This document shows positions 17,563-27,500 of a stretch of 64,000 nucleotides of DNA, piece after piece. How positions within the stretch are numbered: the stretch's first letter is position 1; every line of letters starts with the position of its first letter. This DNA comes from Eubacterium ruminantium (lineage in GTDB: Bacteria > Bacillota > Clostridia > Lachnospirales > Lachnospiraceae): assembly GCA_900108205.1 (NCBI GenBank), contig FNUU01000002.1:62001-126000 (forward strand), written 5' to 3'. Position numbers and translations under genes: made by a program. Under the pieces are notes generated by a model. The model had not been told where the DNA came from and ran no database searches. It worked only from the letters and a program-made list of their open reading frames with translations.

Positions 17563-17766
17563 TTAACTGACTATACTCTTCACACTGTTATTGATTCCCT
17601 TCCAGATGGTGTTTGCCACTCCCATTATCTGGGCTTTAAAAATTACGATCAGTGCTATAAGGACAACCAGTATAAGTATTACCTCAATTGAGATTGCTCC
17701 CTTATTATTTGTTTTTTTTATGCTGTTTTCAGGCATGCATACCGCCTCATTTGTTCGTTCTTCCAT
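17563..17766 (-). CDS. Flp1-family type IVb pilin
   Basis: 67 residues: a leader ending in NNKG, then AISIEVILILVVLIALIVIF with glutamate at +5, and a short amphipathic tail. This is the organisation of Flp pilins; the prepilin peptidase would cut after the glycine. It is the likely major pilin of the locus and sits between the platform gene and DUF5702, 13 bases after the former. No prepilin peptidase gene is in the window. Confidence 0.85.
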   Translation of the reverse strand: MEERTNEAVCMPENSIKKTNNKGAISIEVILILVVLIALIVIFKAQIMGVANTIWKGINNSVKSIVS

Positions 17767-17779
17767 AATCTGATTCCTC

Positions 17780-19183
17780 CTATAAATTCCTCAGCGCAGG
17801 AAACATTACTATTCCCACTACCGCAACCAAAAGTATGAACATTGGTATCAGCAGCTTTTCTGCCGCCTCTTCCCCTTTTTTTCTCGCCCTTATCTTTCTC
17901 AGATTAAATGCATCTTTTTCCTCTCTTCGAAGCAGTTCCAGGAGATTTGAATTTCCCTTCTCCAGATTTCTGCATATCAGAGTCATAAGTCTTGAATATT
18001 CCTCCGGTCCGGCAGACCTGCCCATTTCGGTGTAAACCGTTCTTTCATCCCTTCCTGCATTTAAACTGTTGGAGACATAATTCAGTTCTTCATATAAACT
18101 GTTTTTTTGATCTTTCTCTTTCATTTCTCTGCATATTCTCAGCATAGCCTCGCGGACCGATAGCCCTGCTCCCAGTCTCAGCACAATACTGCTGACAAAA
18201 AACGAATATGACTTAAGCATTTCCTCCTGTCTTTCAAGGCCTTTTCTATGGATTCTGTTAAATATGGCAAAGATATAGACTCCAATAAGTAAAATACCAA
18301 ATATAAATAGCTTGCAGATCATAGATACATTTGATTCCTCTTCGGCTGAAACTGATGCTCCATCAATTTTCTCCGGAAGATCTATTACCTCATTGGTTCT
18401 GCTTCTTGCCTCAATATCCTGCAGTTCTTCCTCAACCCTGCCTGTCCAGGTATAGGCACTGTACGGAATTACAGTAACATTCCATACAAATTCTCTGTCA
18501 TGAATACCATCCGTAACTACAGCCTTTACTTCTACAGTCACGGGCTTTGTCAGGCCTTTATTATTTACCCTTCCATAGCTGCTGATGATATCCGGATCCT
18601 CTGTCTTCCAGCTTATACTCAACGACTGTTCATCATTCTCTGCCGGAAATGAAAGATCCCTGCAGACATTCGAAAGATCCGTATTTTTTCCCTTTAACGA
18701 GTCATTCAGCTTCTCATAAAGTTCTTCTGATGCCGTCCTGAATGTGACATCATCGTATTCTCTGGGATTTACCGAAAGTGCATAATTTTTCTTCTTTCCA
18801 TCTTTATCAATGCTTATGTTATACTCTACGGGATTTTCACCATAATCCGGTCGTCGAAGGCTGTTCTCCTTCTTCTCTTCTCCGGGTATGTTTCCCATGA
18901 CCAAAAGCAGTATATTAAGCAATAAAAACAGCGTTAAAGCCTTGTCTATTACCTTCGCAAGTTTTCCTTCTGTCTCAGCCATAACCCTTTCACTGCTTAA
19001 GGTTTCTGCTCTTCTTACATATTTTTTCAGATATTCAAAGAAAAAAGCCTTCCGCATTCTTGCCGCCAAAAATCCCGCCAGGGGCGAAAACATGCCTCTT
19101 CCCTTATACTTGCTAAAATATTTCCTGCTTAGTATGGCCATACAAAACAGAAAAACTATAAAAAAGACATTTATATATATCAT
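17780..19183 (-). CDS. TadC-like type II secretion F protein with an inserted Ig-like domain
   Basis: 467 residues. An N-terminal membrane helix is followed by a basic cytoplasmic stretch, a second helix near 83-100, and an extracytoplasmic region of about 150 residues holding SISWKTEDPDIISSYGRV, a signature of atypical bacterial Ig-like domains (aBig type). A third helix (about 288-305) leads to the C-terminal F domain (LRLGAGLSVREAML...ARKKGEEAAEKLLIPMFILL). The F domain forms the pilus assembly platform with TadB. Ordinary TadC proteins are about 300 residues without this insertion. Confidence 0.8.
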   Translation of the reverse strand: MIYINVFFIVFLFCMAILSRKYFSKYKGRGMFSPLAGFLAARMRKAFFFEYLKKYVRRAETLSSERVMAETEGKLAKVIDKALTLFLLLNILLLVMGNIPGEEKKENSLRRPDYGENPVEYNISIDKDGKKKNYALSVNPREYDDVTFRTASEELYEKLNDSLKGKNTDLSNVCRDLSFPAENDEQSLSISWKTEDPDIISSYGRVNNKGLTKPVTVEVKAVVTDGIHDREFVWNVTVIPYSAYTWTGRVEEELQDIEARSRTNEVIDLPEKIDGASVSAEEESNVSMICKLFIFGILLIGVYIFAIFNRIHRKGLERQEEMLKSYSFFVSSIVLRLGAGLSVREAMLRICREMKEKDQKNSLYEELNYVSNSLNAGRDERTVYTEMGRSAGPEEYSRLMTLICRNLEKGNSNLLELLRREEKDAFNLRKIRARKKGEEAAEKLLIPMFILLVAVVGIVMFPALRNL

Positions 19184-19219
19184 TTTATATCTCCTTTTAT
19201 CGTGCCAATCTTGTCGCTA

Positions 19220-19909
19220 CTAAACCGTTATATCCGTCACATGCCTTCCGATCATATCCGCAACAAGGATCAGTATGAGTATAAAGCTCATAAAGAATCT
19301 TCCTGTCGGATCCCTGTAAAGTGAACTCATAAAACCACCCATACTGAGTCTCAGATAGGCGATTATCAGAAATGGCATCGCTGTCATGATTTTCTGCTCC
19401 AGCTGCTTTCCTGCAACTATCACACTGATTTCATTTTCTACTTCTATTCTCTCGCTGATACTTTTAACCGTATCCCGGATTATGCTGATAGCGTTTCCTC
19501 CGGAGGTTTTCACAACCTCTATAACTGCGGCGAATTCTCTGATTTCATCCAACTCTGACTCATCAGCAAACTCCTTAAGCACCTTATATACCGGCTCATT
19601 TATGGAAAGCTTTCTGTTGATCACTCTTAGTTTTTTCATGATCTCTGTTCGTTCACCAAATCTCGAACCCAGGTCCTTATAGCTTTCAATAAATGAATTC
19701 TCCAGCGAATATCCTGCATAAAGAGCAGCATCGACAGACATCAAAAGCTCCTTAAATTCATTCAGCAGTTTTCTCCTTCTTCGGACAATATAACTTTTTC
19801 TCCATCCCCCAAAGAAATAACCTCCCACTATGACTCCCGGAATCAGTCCAAACCAGGAATCATAAAAAAGATATGCACTTACAGGAATGATAAGAACACT
19901 AAGTATCAA
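19220..19909 (-). CDS. tadB: TadB-like type II secretion F protein
   Basis: 229 residues with an N-terminal pair of membrane helices, an amphipathic cytoplasmic part (ELLMSVDAALYAGYSLENSF) and two C-terminal helices. This is the compact F-domain fold of the inner-membrane pilus platform. Its ATG overlaps the stop of tadA by four bases, so ATPase and platform subunit are coupled. Confidence 0.82.
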   Translation of the reverse strand: MILSVLIIPVSAYLFYDSWFGLIPGVIVGGYFFGGWRKSYIVRRRRKLLNEFKELLMSVDAALYAGYSLENSFIESYKDLGSRFGERTEIMKKLRVINRKLSINEPVYKVLKEFADESELDEIREFAAVIEVVKTSGGNAISIIRDTVKSISERIEVENEISVIVAGKQLEQKIMTAMPFLIIAYLRLSMGGFMSSLYRDPTGRFFMSFILILILVADMIGRHVTDITV

Positions 19910-21399
19910 AAAGCTTCCTCCCTGTAAATATTTATCAGTCCTGCAAATTCCAGTTTTGAAACATTCATCAGATCGTTTATCTTTCTGAGACGTCCTTCAA
20001 CTCTTCCTTCCCTCTGAAGTCGTACCTTATTTCTTCCAAATTCCTTCTTCTCATTAACCTCTTCAAAGTCGCTTGCCGAATATCCATTAAAAAACTCTTT
20101 ATCTACCTTGTCTATATCCGTCAGAAGCGGCCCTATATCATCTGTATTTTCATTCATGTCGATTCCCCACATGTCTTTATCTTTATATCCATCCGTTTTT
20201 CTGCTCATATCAGATCCTCCGTTCATTTTTTTACTTGCTTTTTCCTCTTCAAAGATATAAAGTGGTCTAAGCACTATCTCATCATTTTCCATTCCTGTTA
20301 CCTCACTGATCTCCAAAACTCTTCTGGATCTGTCCCTTAATCTTCCCAGATGCACCACTATATCCAATGCTGCAGCTATCTGCTGTCTGATAGCTCTTAT
20401 AGGCAGATCCGCTCCCATAAGTACCATTGTTTCCAGCCGGAGCATCATATCCTTTACAGAATTCGCGTGCCCGGTTGATATACTCCCGTCATGACCGGTG
20501 TTCATCGCAGCGAGCATGTCGATAGCCGCCTCATCACGCACTTCCCCGACGATGATCCTGTCAGGCCTCATTCTCAGACTTGCTCTTATGAGGTCCTTTA
20601 TGGAAATGCTGTTACTGCCTTCCACATTTGCATTTTTAACCTCCAGCCTTACCAGATTATCAACCCCTTTTATCCTTAGCTCGGCAGTATCCTCAATGGT
20701 AATGACTCTCTCGTCTTCCGGGATGTAATCTGCCAAAGCATTCAGAAATGTCGTCTTGCCTGATCCGGTTCCGCCTGAGATAAAAATGTTATATCCTGCC
20801 CTTACCATCATTTTCAGGAAATTTGCCGCCCCTTCATCTATAGACCCTATATCCGTCAGTTTTTTCATGTCAAAACGTTCCTTCGGGAATTTTCTTATGG
20901 TCACGGCGGTTCCGTCCAGGGAAACGCCCGAAAGAACAATATTTACCCTTGAGCCATCCTCGAGTATCACATCTACTATGGGATTTGAATCATTTACAAG
21001 CCTGTTTGCCGAGGATGCGATATTTTGTATAATGGCCATTAGTTTATATGGGCTGTCAAAGCTTTTATCCGTTTTTCGGATGATACCGTTCTGTTCTACA
21101 AATATATTGTCAGGACCGTTTATCATTATCTCGGATACTGTGTCATCCTCCAGCAGCTCCGACAGAATATCCAGTTTTCTGATGGAATTATATATCTCAA
21201 CTTTTAACGCAAGTTTTTCTTTAAGCGGTATATAATCCGTATCCGCCTGTCTCAGAATGCATTTATCAATTACCTTTCTTACCTCTTCATCCTCAACATC
21301 CCGATTCAGGTCCAGTTCACTTATAACCTCCCTTTTCAGCTTTTCTCTGAGGCAGCTGATATCGCTCTCCTCAGGAACCATATATTCATCAATTTTCAT
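19906..21399 (-). CDS. tadA: Tad pilus assembly ATPase (TadA/CpaF)
   Basis: A 497-residue secretion ATPase. It has the N-terminal domain with SEIMINGPDNIFVEQNG, Walker A SGGTGSGKTTFLNAL, Asp box ITIEDTAEL, Walker B region RPDRIIVGEVRDEAA and the His box AMNTGHDGSISTGHANS. It powers extrusion of the Flp pilus from the cytoplasmic face. An extra polar C-terminal tail of about 100 residues (from roughly 390) is less conserved. The start overlaps the upstream TadZ-like gene by eleven bases. Confidence 0.92.
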   Translation of the reverse strand: MKIDEYMVPEESDISCLREKLKREVISELDLNRDVEDEEVRKVIDKCILRQADTDYIPLKEKLALKVEIYNSIRKLDILSELLEDDTVSEIMINGPDNIFVEQNGIIRKTDKSFDSPYKLMAIIQNIASSANRLVNDSNPIVDVILEDGSRVNIVLSGVSLDGTAVTIRKFPKERFDMKKLTDIGSIDEGAANFLKMMVRAGYNIFISGGTGSGKTTFLNALADYIPEDERVITIEDTAELRIKGVDNLVRLEVKNANVEGSNSISIKDLIRASLRMRPDRIIVGEVRDEAAIDMLAAMNTGHDGSISTGHANSVKDMMLRLETMVLMGADLPIRAIRQQIAAALDIVVHLGRLRDRSRRVLEISEVTGMENDEIVLRPLYIFEEEKASKKMNGGSDMSRKTDGYKDKDMWGIDMNENTDDIGPLLTDIDKVDKEFFNGYSASDFEEVNEKKEFGRNKVRLQREGRVEGRLRKINDLMNVSKLEFAGLINIYREEAF

Positions 21400-22312
21400 T
21401 CCACATGTTTCTCAACCTCCACACCAGCATTTTTAATTCCTCTTCTCCGGCATTATACGGAACCTTTACTCTTACAATATTCGCCAGTATATCCCTGTTA
21501 TCACAGCTTCTCATCACTGCTTCAAAGTGCTCCACTTTTCTGACAGATATTTCATCTTCCAGAACAGGCATATATATTCGTTCAAAAACACTCAGTATTC
21601 CAAAATCCGTCAGTGCCGCCGATCCTAAGTCGTATATCACCGAAGAAAAATTTCCTGTCCGGCGGATTTCCTCATTCATCCAGACTATGTCCTCCTTTTG
21701 AACATTTCTAAGATCCTGATATACTCTTCCCAAAATCAGAGCAAATTTATTTTCCCGGACAAGTACTGAATCAACCAGTTCCTCTCCGAAATCAGGAAAT
21801 CTTTCCTTTAACTGATAGAGCAGTTCTTTTGTAAGATCCTTCTGCCCGCAGTAGTTTTCCATAGCTATATATAAACCCCGCCCACTTCCGTCATTATCTG
21901 CCAGGGCTTTTGCCAGCGTCGTACACCCGCACCTTCCTATAGGTGAAAATACAGCTTCGCATGAAAACTCCTTCTTTACCGGCATCTTCTTTACTGTCAG
22001 TTTCCTAATCTCTTCAGCAATAGTCGTCAGGTTCTGGTACTTAAATATACAGTCACAGCCCCATATATCGTTACCTGAAGAAATATTATCCGACATATAA
22101 ATACACTTAACTTTATGAAACCGATGTCCATCATCACAGACCGAGATATCATCCGTCAAAATAAGGTCGATATCATTCTCCTGAAGATACTCTTCCAGCT
22201 TCTTCATTTCCGTAAATGCATGAATCTTGTAATCCGGTCCAAGCCTGCAGAGATAGTCTGCCAGACCAAATGCATAGTCAACATTTCTGTCACATATTCC
22301 TATCCTTCGCAT
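21389..22312 (-). CDS. TadZ/CpaE-like pilus localisation protein
   Basis: A 307-residue protein, first gene of the Tad operon. The N-terminal about 110 residues resemble a receiver domain (DRNVDYAFGLADYL, LILTDD). The rest resembles a degenerate ParA/MinD-type ATPase with a Walker-like loop SPIGRCGCTTLAKALA in which the usual deviant lysine (KGGxGK) is replaced, so ATP hydrolysis may be lost. Such proteins place Tad machines at particular sites in the cell. The ATG at 22312 follows GAAGG; a GTG three codons earlier is possible. Confidence 0.75.
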   Translation of the reverse strand: MRRIGICDRNVDYAFGLADYLCRLGPDYKIHAFTEMKKLEEYLQENDIDLILTDDISVCDDGHRFHKVKCIYMSDNISSGNDIWGCDCIFKYQNLTTIAEEIRKLTVKKMPVKKEFSCEAVFSPIGRCGCTTLAKALADNDGSGRGLYIAMENYCGQKDLTKELLYQLKERFPDFGEELVDSVLVRENKFALILGRVYQDLRNVQKEDIVWMNEEIRRTGNFSSVIYDLGSAALTDFGILSVFERIYMPVLEDEISVRKVEHFEAVMRSCDNRDILANIVRVKVPYNAGEEELKMLVWRLRNMWNEN

Positions 22313-22635
22313 TGGCTTCACCTTCCTTCACGAACCGCTCTTTTCTGATTCGATGATGTAATAAGCTTAGCACTGCAAACATAAAAGGTAAAATGGCGGA
22401 GGTATGCGGTTTGTTGCTCCACAAAAATGCAACACCGCCGCCTTAAAAAAGAAAAAACAGCCTCCAAACCCTGTACCGGCCTTATGATCTTAAGCTCCGG
22501 AACAGCGAGGCTGTTTATCGTTATGTAAACAAAAATGGAACAAAACCGGCCGATTTTGCTCCATTTTTTGTTGATTGTTTATATCTCACTTTGTCAAAAA
22601 TGACGAAACAGTTTGTTGCTTTTTTTCATCATTTT
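22313..22635. other. Intergenic region ahead of the Tad operon, with several hairpins
   Basis: Besides the terminator at its right side it holds a long hairpin AACAGCCTC (from 22457)...GAGGCTGTT (to 22515) with an inner CCGG...CCGG, and a smaller stem GCGGTTTGTTGC...GCAACACCGC (about 22406-22438). The Tad operon promoter should lie between these hairpins and 22312, but no convincing -35/-10 pair was found. The stacked hairpins could be a leader or attenuator of the pilus operon (inference). Confidence 0.45.
22531..22570 (-). terminator. Intrinsic terminator of the hybrid kinase gene
   Basis: On the minus strand AAAATGGAGCAAAATC-GGCC-GGTTTTGTTCCATTTT forms a stem of about 16 pairs with one mismatch and is followed by a T-rich stretch, about 65 bases beyond the kinase stop codon. 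Confidence 0.8.
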
Positions 22636-24393
22636 CTATCTTTTTTTCTGTTTGATGTACTTATTCAGTGTATCTACAACCGTACTGAGATTATATGGTT
22701 TTGCAATATAATCATCCAGCTGGTTCTCAATGATCCTCTCCTTATCACCGAACATGGCTCTTGCAGTTACAGCAATTATAGGAAGTCTCTTCTTATGATC
22801 TCTCTGCTCTATCTTTCTGATCTCCTGAGTAGCGGCAATACCGTCCATAACAGGCATCTGTACATCGAAGAGAGCTGCATCGTAATCCTTCTGTTTAAAG
22901 AGCTCGATAGCCTTTTCACCATTTTCAGCTATATCATATGAGAAACCTGCCATACCGAGAAGCTTACCGATAACCTGCTGATTAACCGGCTCGTCTTCAG
23001 CTACGAGGATTCTTGCATTATTTCCATTTGAATTTATTGAGAATACAGCAGCTTCTTCCGGCTCCTTCTCCTTCTCGTCAAGTTCTGCAGCCTTAACAAC
23101 CTTCAGAGGGATTTCAACAATAAATGTTGAACCTATTCCTTCCTTACTCTGAACAGTGATTGTACCATTCATAAGTTCTGTGATCTGCTTACTGATAACA
23201 AGTCCAAGACCTGAACCACCGTATTTTCTTGTATCTGAGCTGTCAACCTGGGAGAATCTTACAAAAAGCTTGCCCATATTGGCATCAGATATTCCGATAC
23301 CGGTATCTGCAACCGCCATACGGAGTCTGATATTATCATCTGCATCATCGAGTGCGGCTATCTTAACTCTTACGCCGCCTTCTGAGGTAAACTTAATGGC
23401 ATTTGAAAGGAGACAGTTAAGTATCTGCTGAATACGCTGTCCATCCGCCTTAACAAGCTTAGGAATGTTGTTACCAAAGTTAAGATCAAGGGAAATGGCT
23501 TTATTTGTAGCCGCAGGCACATGAGCAGCAACCGTTTCTTCTATGGCTGCTCTGATATCGCATATTTCTTCTTTGATCTTATATTTTCCGGCTTCAAGCT
23601 TACTGATATCAAGGATATCATTTATCAGTCTGAGCAGGTTATCTGCACAGTTCTTTGCTGTTATAAGATTATCTCTGTAATCTGCCTGGAGATCGTCTGC
23701 CATAAGTGTGAGCTGAACCATGCCCAGGATACCATTAATAGGTGTTCTTATCTCGTGACTCATATTTGCAAGGAACTCTGCCTGAGTCTTGTATGCAGCA
23801 TTTGCATCATCAATAGCCTTGGAAAGCTTCTCTTCAGTCTCCTTCTGTGAAGTAACATCGATAACGACCATATTGATATGGTCTGCTTCCGACTTATACA
23901 TAACGGTGTTGAATACCTTACCCAGCTTCTCCATGGTTATCTCAACATCCATAAGGTCTCCCTCCTTGGTACCGGAGGTATTGTATGCGTTGAACCATGC
24001 ATTTATGTCCTGAAGAACTTCAATATTGCTTTCACCGAGTATCTTGTCCTGAAAATCCGAATGATCAAGGTTGAAATAAGCACCAAAGGTTTCATTTGCA
24101 TCAACCATCTGGTAACCGACAACAGTTCCTGTATGATCCGTAATGATCTTAGCCTGTGCAAAACCAATCGGCAGATTCATAAAGAGCTTTCTATATTTAT
24201 CTGTCTTCTCTCCCGTTACTCCGCCTGACTTAACGATGCCGAGAACAAAGAAAACTACTGCAATCTGCGCCACCAGTGTGATAATTCCAACCACATTATT
24301 CTGGGCAACTATCCCCAAAACTCCCAAAGCACCGACAACTGCAGCTGTAAAAATCCCCAGCTGGCGGTTATCCATCTCTTTCAGCTTATCCAT
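22636..24393 (-). CDS. Hybrid sensor histidine kinase / response regulator
   Basis: 585 residues: two N-terminal membrane helices (about 12-52), a PAS-like domain (70-190), HisKA with the phosphoacceptor in NMSHEIRTPINGILGM (about 212-227), an HATPase domain with N, G1 and G2 boxes (VADTGIGIS, YGGSGLGLVISKQ) and a C-terminal receiver with the phosphoacceptor in ALFDVQMPVMDG. There is no output domain; phosphate may pass to a separate protein. GAGGGG precedes the start. Adjacency to the Tad operon suggests, but does not prove, pilus control. Confidence 0.9.
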   Translation of the reverse strand: MDKLKEMDNRQLGIFTAAVVGALGVLGIVAQNNVVGIITLVAQIAVVFFVLGIVKSGGVTGEKTDKYRKLFMNLPIGFAQAKIITDHTGTVVGYQMVDANETFGAYFNLDHSDFQDKILGESNIEVLQDINAWFNAYNTSGTKEGDLMDVEITMEKLGKVFNTVMYKSEADHINMVVIDVTSQKETEEKLSKAIDDANAAYKTQAEFLANMSHEIRTPINGILGMVQLTLMADDLQADYRDNLITAKNCADNLLRLINDILDISKLEAGKYKIKEEICDIRAAIEETVAAHVPAATNKAISLDLNFGNNIPKLVKADGQRIQQILNCLLSNAIKFTSEGGVRVKIAALDDADDNIRLRMAVADTGIGISDANMGKLFVRFSQVDSSDTRKYGGSGLGLVISKQITELMNGTITVQSKEGIGSTFIVEIPLKVVKAAELDEKEKEPEEAAVFSINSNGNNARILVAEDEPVNQQVIGKLLGMAGFSYDIAENGEKAIELFKQKDYDAALFDVQMPVMDGIAATQEIRKIEQRDHKKRLPIIAVTARAMFGDKERIIENQLDDYIAKPYNLSTVVDTLNKYIKQKKR

Positions 24394-24448
24394 AACTATC
24401 CCCTCAATCCTTTCTTACAAAATATAGTTTTTAACGACTATACTCACG

Positions 24449-24471
24449 CCGAAGAACGCCGTCCTCCGACG
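24449..24471. repeat. Possible degenerate repeat module B
   Basis: ccgaagaacgccgtcctccg resembles the GGAAC-loop-GTTCC core with CCG flanks of module B seen at 43846 and 62727. The match is weak; it lies in the 5' region of the hybrid kinase gene. Confidence 0.25.
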
Positions 24472-24577
24472 TATATGAAATATATGCAAAGCCCAATATC
24501 TAGCATATACAAAAAAATATTCCACAAAATAGTTTACTATAAATATATCAAGTGGTCAATCTGTCCTTTTAAAAAAA

Positions 24578-27500
24578 TCACTTCTTTTTATGTTCCAGCG
24601 TTTTTCTGAACCTGTCGAATTTCTCGTTTTCCGGATCTTCCTCGTCCTCTGAGTCGTCATCCTCTTCGTCATCCAGAAAATCCGTATCCCCGCGTTTCTG
24701 TCTGATTCTTACCGGTCTGTTTTTATCTGAAACAACTGACTTCTCCACAGCCTCATTATCTGTAGCACCTGACTCTTTACCATCCTCCGAGTCATCATTC
24801 TCTTCATCCGAAAAATCGGTGTCGTCTGACTCATCATCTGTCTCATTATCCGAATCATACTCTGCGCCATCAGCTATGTCATATTCCTCGTCATCCTCTG
24901 ACTCATTTTCAGATTCCTCAGCTTGTCTCTCTGCCTTCTTCTTTTTTTCTGCCTCTTCCCTCTGCTTCTTAACATTATGAAGGATTATGAGCAGCAGGAA
25001 TACGCCCCAGGATAGTATAGTTACTGTCATGCCTAAGTAAAAGCCCGGTGCAGTATATTTGAATTCGATCTCGTGTTCTCCTGCAGATAATCTGACGCCC
25101 ATAAATGCTTTCTGGATCTTCTCGATCTTCTGCTTTTTACCGTCAACGTAAATGCTCCAGCCCTCATCGTAAGGAATGGCAGCAAACATCAGACCGCCAT
25201 TTTTTGCATTTATGGTACCCTTAAGATATCCGTCCTTTGCCTCTTCGATGTTCATGGCGCCGCTCTTTATCAGATCATAATCTTTCGCAAGCACCTCTTT
25301 ATTAAGAGCCGCAAAGTCAAATCTTATCGAACCCTTTTCAGAGTAGCTGTCACTGAACTCAACTGTAAGAAGAACTTCGTCACCATTTTTCAGGTCTCCC
25401 AGATCAAAGATCTGGCTCTGATATCTGTCATGTGCAACCTGCTTACCATTGAGCTTATATTTAACTTTATAAACATTATTTGCAATGATATCCACCACAT
25501 AACGCATTGGTGCATCAACAGTAAACTTTATGGAAACCTCCGGCTTTCCGTTGTTATCAGCAGTATATCCGACCAGGTCTTCGCTCTTGGCATCCACCCA
25601 GCTTCTTGCATTGACCGCAGAAGGTTCAAGTACAAAATGAACATCATCATATATATAATCCGGATTACCTGATGCCTCAACAGCAAATGTATTTACATTT
25701 GTTATATCTCTCGCATTCAGCATATCCAGATCAGCATACCCATCCTTTACCATATAAACCGGAGGAAGGGCATACTTATATTCATAAACATTTATTACAT
25801 CACTCTCGTAAACCGCCGGAAGCGTTTCGTCCGGATTGTAATAATCTGCTCTTGTGGCATATACGTATTTAACACCAAGGAGCATATTGGTTGCGTGGCA
25901 GGCTCCGTAATAAAGGTATTCATTTGCTCCGGTATAGAAGCCAAGATGACCTGCCGCAGTAACTGTATCACCTCTTACAGTTGAACAGAATATACCTATA
26001 CTGTTCATACCGTTCAGAGTAGCTTCGTCAAGAACCGTCGGATTGATCATATCCTCCCTGTAGAAGATAACGCCCTGATCTTCGGCTCTCTTCTTCATTT
26101 CGGCAGTGATCTCTTCCATCTCATTTGCACGTTCCATATATTTCGGAGCATCAGCCGAACCGATATAATCCATGCTGTGGGCGCCATTTACCAGTATCTC
26201 CGAAAGTATCATCACCGCAATGATAACGTTAACCACCTTGGAATGTCTGGCCTTAACACTCTTCACCATGGAAATGATATATCCGGCCAGCGTAATTCCC
26301 ACGGTACATATGATACCGACTGTAAGATAGTCATTAAAGCTCTTGCTGCTGTCATAGAGTGTATAGCTCCAGAAGCCGCATACAAGGAAGAGCGCAGAAG
26401 TAACATAGTAGCCATTTATGTATCTCAGCCTTATGGCTGCTCTGTATGCCATTGTAAGGAGCACGAAAATATATAAAAATGAAAATCTGTTAGGAATTCC
26501 ATACTGATCATGGAAGCCGTGCCATATGAAATTCAGCTGCACATTGTTAAAGCTTATAATGAGAACTGCCAGGAGCAGGAATTTACCGATCCTGCGCCAA
26601 ATCTTCTCACTTCCGAGGAAAAGATAACAAAATGCAAGCAGCAGCACAAAAATGCCGCAATAGAGGTTAACTCCGCCGTCAAAAGTCATGATCTTGATAG
26701 GATCCGTAAAGAAGGTGTGAGCCTTAAATATCTCCCTGATATTCTGATACCAGCTCCACTTAGGCATCTTTATGGTTCCGGCTGCCGTTTTCATAATACC
26801 CAGATATGCCGTAAGCAGCGAAACAGCTGTCATTCCTGCAGAAAGTATTGAATAGCCGGCAAATCTGAGACCATTTACGAAGAATTTCTTTACACCGCCA
26901 TGAGACTCCGAAAAGAACCAGAGCACCATGAAAATACATACCATAAATGCGATGTAATAATTGCAGTACAGGCAGTATGCCAGCGAAAGGCAGTACATTT
27001 TCGGACTTTTGCCCTCCATCAGCCTTTCAAAACCAAGTATGATAAGAGGAAGCACCATGATGCAGTCCAGCCACATAACATTCCACATATAGCCAAGCAC
27101 ATAATTATTTATCGCAAATGCAACGCCAAAGGCTGTGATAAGCGAAGAATTCTTAACTCCTCCCTTATGTCTTGAAAGATAATAGCCGAAAGCACCTGCA
27201 GAAAAAGTAATCTTAAGTACTGTAAGGTATGTAATAAGAAGCGGTATGCTTGCACGCTTGAAAAATATAACCAGAAGGTTCAGAGGACTTGCAAGATAAT
27301 AGAAGAAAAGCGACTGGAAATTAACGCCCATACCAACCTTCCAGGTATAGAACATGCTTCCGTGATCCAGGAGCTTTGCTTTGTAATCAGAAAAAAACGG
27401 CACATACTGGTGAATACTGTCCACCATGGTATAGGATCTTCCACCGAAAGGTCCGACATCACCATACATCATAACAGCGATCATGAAGATAAATGTAATA

